NCBI GenBank assembly: GCA_038496445.1
Contig: JALMLS010000455.1
Coordinates: 124,001 to 188,000, forward strand
DNA length: 64,000 bases
Direction of reading: 5' to 3'
Source of the DNA: Trichosphaerium sp. ATCC 40318
Taxonomy: Eukaryota; Discosea; Flabellinia; Trichosidae
Positions 51,840-60,432 of this stretch are shown here, one piece after another. Made by a program: the position numbers and the translations under genes. Position 1 is the first letter of the stretch; each line of letters opens with the position of its first letter. Under the pieces are notes generated by a model. That model saw nothing but the letters and a program-made list of their open reading frames with translations. It was not told the origin of the DNA and did no database searches.

Positions 51840-52244
51840 GGACATAACATACTTTAATTTCCTTACACCCAACAATGTGTAATACTTCAACACTTTTAAG
51901 TGGAACAAGCCAATCATCTGTTGCCTTTGTGTTTGATAGATCAATAGTGTGCACACCAACAAGGTATTTCATACAAGACCTTGTGATTTCCTTACAACCC
52001 CAAAGTTGAATGCTCTTTACACCAACCAGTGCTGAAATACCCTTATCTGTTACTGACGTATAACTTATGTCTATAGTATACACCAGCTAATGCTGAAATG
52101 CCAACAAAAAGGTTGCAACAAATGCTTGGTGTTGTAACGAGTTTCAACCTTAAAAGAGCAAGAAAGGCTCGTGCACCTTCTCTAGTATCAAAATGTTGGT
52201 CAAGTTTGGCTTGTGAATCAACGTGTTCCTAAATACAGTGATCA
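51840..52244 (-). pseudogene. Leucine-rich repeat relic
   Basis: Reading leftward, one frame gives KLDQHFDTREGARAFLALL then GISALAGVY; the next frame continues YTIDISYTSVTDKGISALVGVKSIQLWGC and GVHTIDLSNT. The LRR phase runs across the join, so a small deletion (two bases fit) has broken one reading frame near 52075-52085. No F-box or start is seen. The repeats are the same A/GVHTI subtype as the intact 44936 gene, so this looks like a decaying paralogue. It occupies most of the 866 bp between the Roc-COR and repeat C gene ends. Confidence 0.6.
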
Positions 52245-52308
52245 CGTGGACAACAAACAGGACATTTGGGCTACATTATATACATTTATGCACAACTGGC
52301 TCTATCTT

Positions 52309-53816
52309 CTAGTACAGAAGCCTTGCTGGAGTATCATGAGACTCCGCTTTTTTCTCGTTTAGCATAACACCAACAGCATGTCCGAGGTAACGCTGTTGTG
52401 CAGCTTTAGTACTATGTTCAGAAAAAGATGCCCAGTTCCATTGATATCCTGGCTCAATCATAGTCAAGGCTTGAGGCCAGAAATGATGCACTTGGTAAGC
52501 GCTATACATTTTTCTTATCTGTTGCAATGATACACGATACCTAAACAAATAAGATACAGATGAACAACACGATAAAAAAAATTAGCTGTTGCTTGTTTTT
52601 CTCTGTAGTACCATTGGTTTGGATCTGTTATACCCAATCTATGTTTTACATTATTTAGAAACGTTAACACCTCATTTTGAGAGTGCCTAACAGGACGATT
52701 CCAATAAAAGTTATCTTCTAACCAAGAAAAAGAAGGATAAAGTGCTTTCAACATTTTGGGCACAGTGCCATGTCTAAGGCTAAGTGTAAATACTAAAATA
52801 AGTGTAAAATACTGTTCAAAAAGGGAACTCCTTAATAAATCATACCTATTCACTACGCCCTTGGTGCCTAGCCTCAAGTCTGTCGCTTCTACTTCATAAA
52901 AGTCATCAAGCGTTTTAATATTTAGCTGTTGAGCGCAATACTCTACTTGACAGCGTTGATTTTCTAAAGAATCCCAGCATGTGACTGTAGCACGTCTAAT
53001 AATTAGTAAAAAAAAAAGACAAACTAATAGATAAATGTTGTTCACTGAAATATTTTTTGACACATTGTGACATTTGCAATGAGAAATGAAGTCAGTGCGT
53101 GTTGGGAAGGATAAAAGGTAGAATGTATTTTTGTTGTATACTCCTAAAACGAGGTGAACGTACTGAAATCGCCATGGTAGCCAATCGTGATTAGGATACA
53201 TCACTTTAAGACAATTATAAAGTGAGTGACCATAGCGTCGCCTAAATTATGGTTCAGAAGTGCTTAATCGGCGAAATGAAAGTTCGTACATGAAGCTGTA
53301 AGCACCTAATTTTACTACACTTCTATAATTTGTGTTGTACCAATCAATCAATGTCTTGATATTTAATTCTTTTGCGATTGACTCAATTTCTTTTTGCTGG
53401 TTGCCAATGACGTCCCAGTATGATTGGATATGCTCAGCAGTTCTTGGTGTTGTTAGAGTACTTTAAATACAGTGATAAAGGGACTTACTGAAAAAGGCTA
53501 CGATTCCAGCTGTGTTGTGGATAAGCCGTTTCTAAGCACGCTGGTAGCGATCCAGTCTTAGTACTAGAGTTGTTAGCTGTATAAATGTAGAGTAATGTTG
53601 TACATTAACTTTGCCGCTCCTTGCGCTTTTGCAAATCCCACTGGCACGTAATACCACTCATCCAACTGTTTTACGCCCAGCTTTTCAGCAATTGACGTCA
53701 ATACTCTACCAGTAGTCGTATTGGGTGTATTTGGAACCGCCACGCGACACCCTAGTTATTAAAACGGTCAATAATACAATTTAGCTTAATTTGAACGTAC
53801 CAACTCGAACACGCAT
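52309..53816 (-). CDS. Repeat-array protein without nuclease domain (copy C)
   Basis: Eight exons: 53801-53816, 53610-53751, 53489-53563, 53290-53460, 53164-53241, 52846-52995, 52612-52773, 52309-52540; 341 residues in one frame from ATG (MRVRVGCRVAVPNTPN). Modules: LDEWYYVPVG...LPACLETAYPQHSWN, LIDWYNTNYR...YGHSLYNCLKVMYPNHDWLPWRF, LDDFYEVEAT...HGTVPKMLKALYPSFSWLE, and a final MWYRV-type half module (QWYRVSLQQIRKMYS...FWPQALTMIEPGYQWNW). Where copies A and B continue into LQ.CL..IFP and the nuclease domain, this one ends after a 40-residue unrelated tail (SEHSTKAAQQRYLG...ARLLY). No nuclease remnant is visible in the following 600 bp. It could be a regulator or decoy form (inference). Confidence 0.75.
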
Positions 53817-53921
53817 TACAGATTGGTTTCAGATATGCACATAGCTAATGGGTGTATTAGGGTTACTAAAGATGTAAAACTGGCTTAATCGTGTTCAGTG
53901 CTTGTGCAAGTGTCAGATCTA

Positions 53922-55818
53922 ATGAGCCAGTTCACCAGCGATGTCATGGACACGCAAAGAATGGATGATGGTAGGCCTGAAACATTTTCTGCTGGAGGTT
54001 TCGTAATCGATGGCTATAGCCAAGGAGAAGGTACAATTACGCTGTGAGACATCAAAAATATTAATAATTAACAGCGACAGTTTCTCAGAAGAAAACCAGC
54101 AAAAAAGCCACCAAAAAGAGGCGACATAGCGCTCCTAAGCCGCGCAACAACAACAAGAAATCAACAAAGAAGCGTAAACGGAGTAGCCAGAATAACAGAC
54201 CAAACAAAAAGCAGAAAAAAGATGTAACACCTGACGTTACGCGTACACCAGCGCCACAGAGCGTTTTAGAAGACAGCGATGACTGCTATGACTTTGACGA
54301 CGATGAAGCGTGTAAAAGCAAAGAACATTCCAAATAGAGTTATAACCGCTTGTTGTAGGTAAAGCAGAAGAACAAGCAGATCTTGAGGCCAAAGAACAAG
54401 AAGCAAAACGTGGACCAAACAAGAAAAAGCGCGCTGAAGTACATGTACGCAATCAGTGGCCCTAAATGGCTCTATACCATGTTCAGATGCTTAACCGATT
54501 TTTTTGCGCCAGATTTTTCCTTCAGGCTCTTGTAATTTGTTCGCTGATACCCCTGAACATTATCCTTTATCCTCAGATGACGAAGAAATAGAGGTACAAT
54601 TATGAAAACGTCATATGACAAGCGGCGTGGCTAATTTCTTGTTTTTGTAGACTGACAAAGTAAGCGGCAACTGCGATGCTCCTCCTCCAGGCCAGCGATT
54701 TAGTATAAGGCCTATACCTTTACAACATAGTAAGCTATACACAGAACAATACTACCTTCAGGGTATAGGACTATCATATCCGAGGTATGTTGAGGAATAG
54801 GCTACTTTTTTATATTTGTTTATTTTTTTTTAACTTTGTTGTTTTAGACTTGTAGAGCGTCACACGCTTAATGGTATGAAAGGATTATGTAACGAGCTTG
54901 ATGAACTTCTTAAAGAATGGTCAGATCTTGAGAAAGATAGATATTACAAGGTAACCTTCAGCTGTAGCTCATTGTAACCAAAACTATCATGTGCTGTTTT
55001 TTTTTTTAATAATTTCTGTTTAGTGGTCAGCTAGACTTGGTCGTTATAAAGTATCTCAAATATCTAAGGCTATTGGCACAAAATCACAAATACAAGTAGC
55101 AAAATTGACGTACTTACTTTCGACACTTGCAGCTTGTAAGTGTATTTCTTTTCTTTCTTTTTTTTTTTTTCCGGAAGCTCACATTGATTACAGTTGAACG
55201 GTTGAATGACAAGAATGAGCCTTATGCGGCTAAAAATGATATCTTGCCAGATACAGATCCCAATTATGAAGAAGCTAAAGAAGCTACCAAAGAAGAAATC
55301 GAAAGTGAAATAGAAGAAGCCAAATTTCTTCAAAAAGTGTCGCAAAGTAAAATAATGTACGTCCAAAACAGGTTCAAACTTTGACGTCTTTACATCTTTT
55401 TTACAGAGGGTATAATAAGCACGATAGTGAAAGACTATCAGACCATCTTTTAGGTCTTCCTAAAGACCTTACAGCACGTGATGAACAAGATGTTTTGGAT
55501 ATTTGTACAACTGAAGAATTGACTTTTGAAGATCTTGCAGAGCTTCATATGGTTTTATTCATACAGACAGTACTACGTAAAGTAATAATAAGAAAGTGTT
55601 GGTATAATACGGACTATAAAGTTCTTAATACCATGCAGAGGAAAGCAAGGAATTTTCATCCTAATGTGGAGCATATACTTAACTCACCTGATTTATTAAT
55701 GATTTCAAAGAGTGATATACTTGCTAGTGTTGTAGGACATCGAAAAAAACAGAAAAGTATTCTTGAGATATTTGAGAATTTTCATGATGAATGTAGTTCA
55801 GATGACTGTGAATGGTAG
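53922..55818 (+). CDS. Nuclear basic/acidic protein with SANT-like segment, function unknown
   Basis: Nine exons: 53922-54030, 54075-54311, 54359-54438, 54513-54593, 54651-54784, 54848-54950, 55024-55135, 55194-55356, 55407-55818; 476 residues. N-terminus: 36 acidic/polar residues, then a very Lys/Arg-rich tract (KKTSKKATKKRRHSAPKPR; TKKRKRSSQNNRPNKKQKK) that should be a nuclear/nucleolar signal, an acidic DSDDCYDFDDDEA, and another basic run. Middle: YYKWSARLGRYKVSQISKAIGTKSQIQVAKL has Myb/SANT spacing (W....L..Y....I...I.TKS..QV), reminiscent of the RNA polymerase I factor RRN5, but the match is short. The C-terminal 200 residues are helical (LPKDLTARDEQDVLDICTTEELTF) and end acidic. I cannot name it with confidence. 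A 105-bp divergent promoter separates it from repeat gene C. Confidence 0.65.
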
Positions 55819-55908
55819 TAACATGTAATTGCAAATTGTAAATAAACTTGTAGAAAAGAGACGTTTAAAAAATAGCTACATATTATTTCGGTATTGTCGT
55901 TTCAGTTA

Positions 55909-56027
55909 AGTTAGTCAACCAGTTATTTTTCACAGTTAAAAGGCTCCAATGCACACTTCACCACAAATAAAAAGGGCTGCTCTTCACATAGCAAAAAAAA
56001 ACTGACGAAATAACTGGTTGACTAACT
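55909..56027. repeat. 20-bp perfect inverted repeat around a 79-bp spacer
   Basis: A 20-nt sequence at 55909-55928 (begins AGTTAGTCAACC) recurs exactly as its reverse complement at 56008-56027. The 119-bp unit lies in the 421 bp between a gene 3' end and the start of the selenoprotein gene. The spacer has no coding potential. A short non-autonomous element or a hairpin-forming regulatory element are both possible; no clear target-site duplication. Confidence 0.6.
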
Positions 56028-56239
56028 ATAGAGCCAGCCAAGACTGAGTGTCTTTCCTACAGAACGCCCCTTATTGAATTGTCTAGGTTCAATATTGTTC
56101 AAACTAGTCTGGGGTACATTTCGTTTCACACGAAAAAACCCGATTTAGTCAAAAAAACCCTAGGTAGCACCGAGCTTAAGGTGCTTTTAAGTCATACCAT
56201 CGTAAAACTACTTTGACAGCGTGAGCGTCGTGACATCGT

Positions 56240-57241
56240 ATGCTCAGATCGTGGGACAAAGGACCGGAGGGTCGTGAGCTCAATGATATAATAGAAAAGG
56301 TGGATGTAGATGAATCTGTTGGTTCATGGAGATTTATCAAGTACTGGGGACCGCAGTTGTGCCTGATGGCGTACCGCTTCACCTACCACGCGTAAGTAAA
56401 TTCGTGATATAACGTTACCCCTTTTTGCACTTTTAACTAGGAAATATATGACGTGATATCACGTTCTGGATAACGAACAGTCTGATTTTGTTCCAAAGTT
56501 AATTTTTTATTATTTTAGAACTTCCTCTTTGTGTACCTCTAAATTTATATTAGATACAAGTATGGTATTGGTAGCGCTCCTCCAGAAGCAATTGTAACGA
56601 CGATAAAATCAAAAGGGACTGATAGAATAAATCTGTTATCGCTAGCCAAAGGTACAAATAAAAAAGTGATTTCAGTACAAGTCATTTGTAGTGTTAAGTT
56701 GTTTTTTGTACTAGATAAACCTCTTGTAATAAGTTTTGGTAACTATACCTGACCACCGTGGACGGCGACTTCAAATCGCCTTAGTAATCTCTACGAAGAG
56801 TGGAAAGAAAAAGCAGACTTTATAGTTGTTTACATACAAGGCACGTGGATTCCGAGTTATGTTTCAATTGCCCTTTTGTTTTCTCGCGTTTCGTAATTGG
56901 TTATTAGAAACACATCCTGAGGATGGATGGAGTTTGAAAGGAAGCGATATTTGTTACCTTCAACCAAAGACAATTGAACAACGATTGGATATTATCTCAG
57001 ACTTTAAGAAAAATAACCCTTCATTTACAGTTCCAATCTATGTTGACCTTATGGATAACAATGCTGATGCAGCGTATCAAGCATCTCCTGAAAGGTAAAT
57101 ATAGCACGTTCAAACTATACATCTTAACCACGTGACAGGCTTTATATCATTCACAAAGGTAAGATATGCCTTAAATCAGGGGAGGGTCCATTTGGATATA
57201 AACTTTCAGTTATTGAAAAATGGCTGAAAGAAAATGCGTGA
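56240..57241 (+). CDS. Iodothyronine-deiodinase-like selenoprotein
   Basis: Five exons: 56240-56391, 56554-56651, 56715-56840, 56908-57094, 57139-57241; 221 residues if the in-frame TGA at 56750-56752 is read as selenocysteine (residue 96). The thioredoxin-fold active site reads SFGNYT-U-PPWTATSNRL, matching the T-U-P-P-F of deiodinases. Downstream: FIVVYIQ-ETHPEDGW, a QRLDI helix, VPIYVDLMDNNADAAY, PERLYIIHKGK and GEGPFGYKLSVIEKWL, all in the T4_deiodinase order. A SECIS-type hairpin lies in the 3' UTR. Animal relatives remove iodine from thyroid hormones; protist and bacterial relatives have unknown redox substrates, so a selenol redox enzyme is the safe description. The N-terminal part (MLRSWDKGPEGREL) has a weak hydrophobic stretch. 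Intron 3 has a GC donor (GCACGT), which restores the conserved E-x-H. Confidence 0.9.
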
Positions 57242-57274
57242 AAAGGAGATTAATGTTTGTTCTGTGTTCCTTAG

Positions 57275-57340
57275 GTTTTTGTAATGACTGTGATATAATT
57301 AAAACGTTTCATACGTGGTGTATCACATGATGGGAAAACA
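57275..57340 (+). promoter_or_regulatory. SECIS element (form 2-like)
   Basis: Lower stem GTTTT (57275) with AAAAC (57335); core ATGA at 57284-57287 opposite TGAT at 57328-57331; helix TGTGATA (57289-57295) perfectly paired with TATCACA (57321-57327); apical loop with unpaired A residues (57301-57304) and a mini-stem ACG/CGT. This is the canonical eukaryotic SECIS layout, starting 34 nt after the stop of a gene with an in-frame TGA. It would recruit SBP2 to decode UGA as selenocysteine. Confidence 0.88.
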
Positions 57341-57341
57341 A

Positions 57342-57753
57342 TCTTTGGCCTACAAATAAAATTTCACACTAACACTAAAATACTGTATTGTTTGTGGAGA
57401 ATATCAGACAGTGCTGAGTGCTACACGACTTCACCAGTTTAAAAATATGAGCTATTAATGCAGTGTGAGACAATGCTGAGGTAATGAGTTTCCATAGTGA
57501 TCCAGCTCGCTTTCAGATTCTCTATTTTTCGAAATAAAAACAAATACCTAATGTCGCTTATCATTTTATGAAGAAGGATTATCTCTATGTGAATGCGTTA
57601 GTCTAATTAATGTAGGATTTGATTTTAGTTGGTAGAACTCGTTTATATCGTTTATATACCAAAGGTCATCTTCGTCAGTGTATTGACCTTTATGGCATGT
57701 GAAAGTACATGATTCATGTCTACCACAAGTTACATATATACGACATTGCAGCT
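57342..57753. other. Intergenic, tail to tail
   Basis: About 410 bp between the SECIS of the selenoprotein gene and the stop of the Ran-like gene. AATAAA at about 57355 is a plausible poly(A) signal for the selenoprotein mRNA. Nothing else recognised. Confidence 0.5.
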
Positions 57754-58690
57754 TTAAATGTCATCTTCGTATGTTGTTATGGACACCTTCTGTGCTTGGG
57801 CGAGAATTTGATTCATATCTGCAATTTGGTTTAGGTCTATGTTGGCTGGTATTTGGAACGCAGGAGGCTTAACCAAGTATAATTTCTCATCGCTTTTTTT
57901 TAGTTAGTGACTTGGTTTAAACTTTAAAAGCTGGTACCCTATAATCTCTCGAAGTAAATACAGAAATGGATCTACTATATTAAACTCTTCTTTGACTAAA
58001 CAGAAGTAGAAAGTTGTTTATGACAAAAACTAGGTACCTGACATAGGAAAGTACTCAAGACCTTTCTTCGAAGGATAAATTATCCGTTTGTGAAGAACCT
58101 TTTTGATAGTTAGTCAGAGATTTGTGCACAAAAAATCTATCATACTCGTACCTTATGTGGTCTTACATCTATTTTATTACCTACTATTGTAATAGGGATA
58201 GCACCACAAACACGACTGACAGCCTTATGCCAATGAAACAAATACTTAAAAGTAACACGAGAAGAAATATCACACATTATGATTGCACCATGAGAGTTCA
58301 TACTACCACTCTGTAGTCAAAACACTTATATGCCCATCACCTTATCAAAACGTACTAGTGTGCATCTCGGAGCATCCCCATCTTTTCAGAACCTCTACTT
58401 TCAAATATTTGTAAACTATTTTACCACGTGATGTAAACCAAGGTATTTCGTTTACTGTATATCCCATACTTACTAAATACATGAGTAGTCGGTTGTTTAG
58501 AGAATGAGAATACTACCACAATACTTTTGAGAAAAGTGGCCATCTTTAAGCCTACTTACAAGAGATCCCTTACCAACACCACCACAACCTGCTATTACTA
58601 CCTTAAAAGTAGGAACTTGCGTCTAACGGATTCATTAGCTGTTTTAACGCGGAAACGACAACCAACCTTGTCTTTTGGTAGATTTTTCAT
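57754..58690 (-). pseudogene. Divergent Ran-like GTPase gene with a one-base frameshift
   Basis: Seven exons (58667-58690, 58560-58622, 58356-58512, 58146-58308, 58038-58098, 57938-57995, 57754-57892) align end to end with Ran: PTFKVVIAGCGGVGKGSL, VSMGYTVNEIPWFTSRGKI, SEKMGMLRDAHY, AIIMCDISSRVTFK, IPITIVGNKID, KGLEYFPMS, FLYLLREIIG, a PPAFQIP tail and a terminal acidic EDDI. Ran normally drives nuclear transport. Here the P-loop Thr/Ser after GK is Gly, and the switch II DTAGQ is ESRGS, so GTP hydrolysis is unlikely. Exon 3 is one base short (about 58425) so the frame breaks. Because all other splice sites are intact, it is either a young pseudogene, a pseudo-GTPase with a sequencing error, or uses an unrecognised junction. 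Shares a 99-bp divergent promoter with the F-box gene. Confidence 0.65.
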
Positions 58691-58789
58691 TTTTCTTTGT
58701 GAGGCTTGCTCTAGAAGGTTTTTCTTTCTTGTGTCAAACCGCGACTTTCCAAGACTTTCGTGATTCAATCTAGAATCAAAATCACTCCA

Positions 58790-59557
58790 ATGTCTAAAGA
58801 AGAAGCTGTAACTGATGTATTTGGTTCAGTACCACCAGAGATTATACAAGAGATTCTCAAAAAGGTGCTATTAACTGACTTGGAAGCACTTGCTGCTTGC
58901 TTGGTTGTATCACGTGCCTTTCGCTCAAATATCATCTCAAAAAGTATTACACAAGCAACCATAGCGTATTACATACAACTATGGCAAATTGAGTTTAAAC
59001 AACCTTTTACAGATCACTCTAGCTTCGCTGATAACTTTCAACATAACCTGGTGCGGTTGGCAGTGTGTAATCGAAAGTTATTTAGAGTTTTAGTGCCAAA
59101 GGAAACATCTCTTCTTCTAGACCCAGCTACTTGCTCAAGTGACATTGAGGATTGCAAAAAGAGGCTTTTCACCCTATTGTCATTGAAAGAATACCTATCC
59201 TTTGAACATACAACATCAATCAGGCATGGCAATGGCTTTTGTATGGAATACGAAGTTATTGGCTTTTTACATACCAGCAACCACCAGAGATCAGAAAAAA
59301 GTAACCAAGTTCCTCCAGCCGGCGAAGACTTGCTAACGCTCATCGGTATGAACGAAAGAAACTTTGACAAGAGGATAACACGTGTCGATCCAAAGAAATT
59401 ATGGTATTGTGCAAGTAATCTGGATGGTGTCAGTGTAAAGGAGACGCATCATGTAGGGAGTATTTCGAGCTATCGAGCTGAAATCAAGTTCGTTCTTGGT
59501 TATAACAGATTCGGTTTCATAGCTGGTGTGTTATGGTTTGAACACGATTACTTTTGA
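58790..59557 (+). CDS. F-box protein
   Basis: Single exon, 255 residues from ATG 58790. Residues 10-50 are an F-box: VFGSVPPEIIQEILKKVLLTDLEALAACLVVSRAFRS, with the LP-E-I..I spacing that binds SKP1. The remainder has no recognisable repeat; it includes a Cys/Leu-rich helix and a beta-rich C-terminus (AEIKFVLGYNRFGFIAGVLW). Presumably a substrate adaptor of an SCF ubiquitin ligase; the substrate is unknown. An in-frame GTG start ten codons upstream is less likely. Confidence 0.75.
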   Translation: MSKEEAVTDVFGSVPPEIIQEILKKVLLTDLEALAACLVVSRAFRSNIISKSITQATIAYYIQLWQIEFKQPFTDHSSFADNFQHNLVRLAVCNRKLFRVLVPKETSLLLDPATCSSDIEDCKKRLFTLLSLKEYLSFEHTTSIRHGNGFCMEYEVIGFLHTSNHQRSEKSNQVPPAGEDLLTLIGMNERNFDKRITRVDPKKLWYCASNLDGVSVKETHHVGSISSYRAEIKFVLGYNRFGFIAGVLWFEHDYF

Positions 59558-59763
59558 GAAGACTAACCATTTGTGTTGCTCAATAAATAGAACATTAAAC
59601 GGTGCTACTTTCTTTGTTTGAAACTCACCCTCACAAGCACATACAACAATCTGGTTTATCCTTAGCTAGCAACAACATATAGTTGAACCGTGATTAGTTT
59701 CCGGGTATCTATGATCAGCAACGTTGCCATTGTACCATAATGAAGCACTACTAAAGTATAATA

Positions 59764-60051
59764 TCAGCGCCATCCATGCCTTGCAGACGTACTTTACAGT
59801 GTTGTCATGGATGTTAACAAGTACCCATGACAGTATAGCAATATTGTTGGAAGATTTGAGAATAGCTCTACATCAACATTCTCTAAAGAAATAGGGGCGA
59901 CTTTTTTTTCTTCCTTGTCTTTGTTCTCGTTTATAATATCCATGAACGATTCAATTAAAAAGTCGCTTATCCGCTCAGCAGGACCAAGGTGGACACCTAA
60001 ACAATTATTGGCACTTATTTTGCGCGTTTGGTTACATGCGGTGCTAGCCAT
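59764..60051 (-). CDS. Small hypothetical protein
   Basis: Two exons (59825-60051 and 59764-59779) give 80 residues, MASTACNQTRKISANN...LIESFMDIINENKDKEEKKVAP...NLPTILLYCHG. No family is recognised. Composition is protein-like and an ATG starts the frame, but there is no supporting domain and the second exon is tiny. Low confidence. Confidence 0.3.
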
Positions 60052-60432
60052 TCTATACCTTTTTCCTTGGCGCAGTCTTAAGCACTAGATGTGACGTTTG
60101 TTATATTTAATCAGGAAACTTGCAGCTTTGAATCTTTGTTGCATAGTAACTAGCATACAAAGGAGGTTCTTCTTAAGAAAGCTACCATCTTCTGGAACAT
60201 ACAAATTCGTTAAACTCTGCCATGTCTTCTTCACAAACAAGAATACTCAAAGGGACCTAGACAATTTTTGTTAAATTACTATCTACGAAAAAAACAAGAA
60301 TACAATACCCTTTCTTCAAGTTCTGATCTCTTCAATTTCTTTCCACGTACTTAATTTTTTGTTGTCATGATTCTTTAACACGTGTTTTCGAACATCCGTG
60401 TGACCGTATTTTTGTCTTGCATTCTTCATGCA
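60052..60432. other. Intergenic, with an antisense zinc-finger-like fragment
   Basis: 381 bp upstream of the kinase gene. On the - strand 60316-60510 reads HRYHCMKNARQKYGHTDVRKH then VLKNH, like a BED/C2H2-type finger, overlapping the 5' end of the kinase model. No start, splice partner or full domain can be built; possibly a relic of a zinc-finger/transposase-type gene. Confidence 0.3.

Noticed and set aside
56750-56752. In-frame TGA in the deiodinase-like gene as a pseudogene mark
   Set aside because: It lies exactly at the selenocysteine site, family motifs continue after it, and a SECIS structure follows in the 3' UTR.
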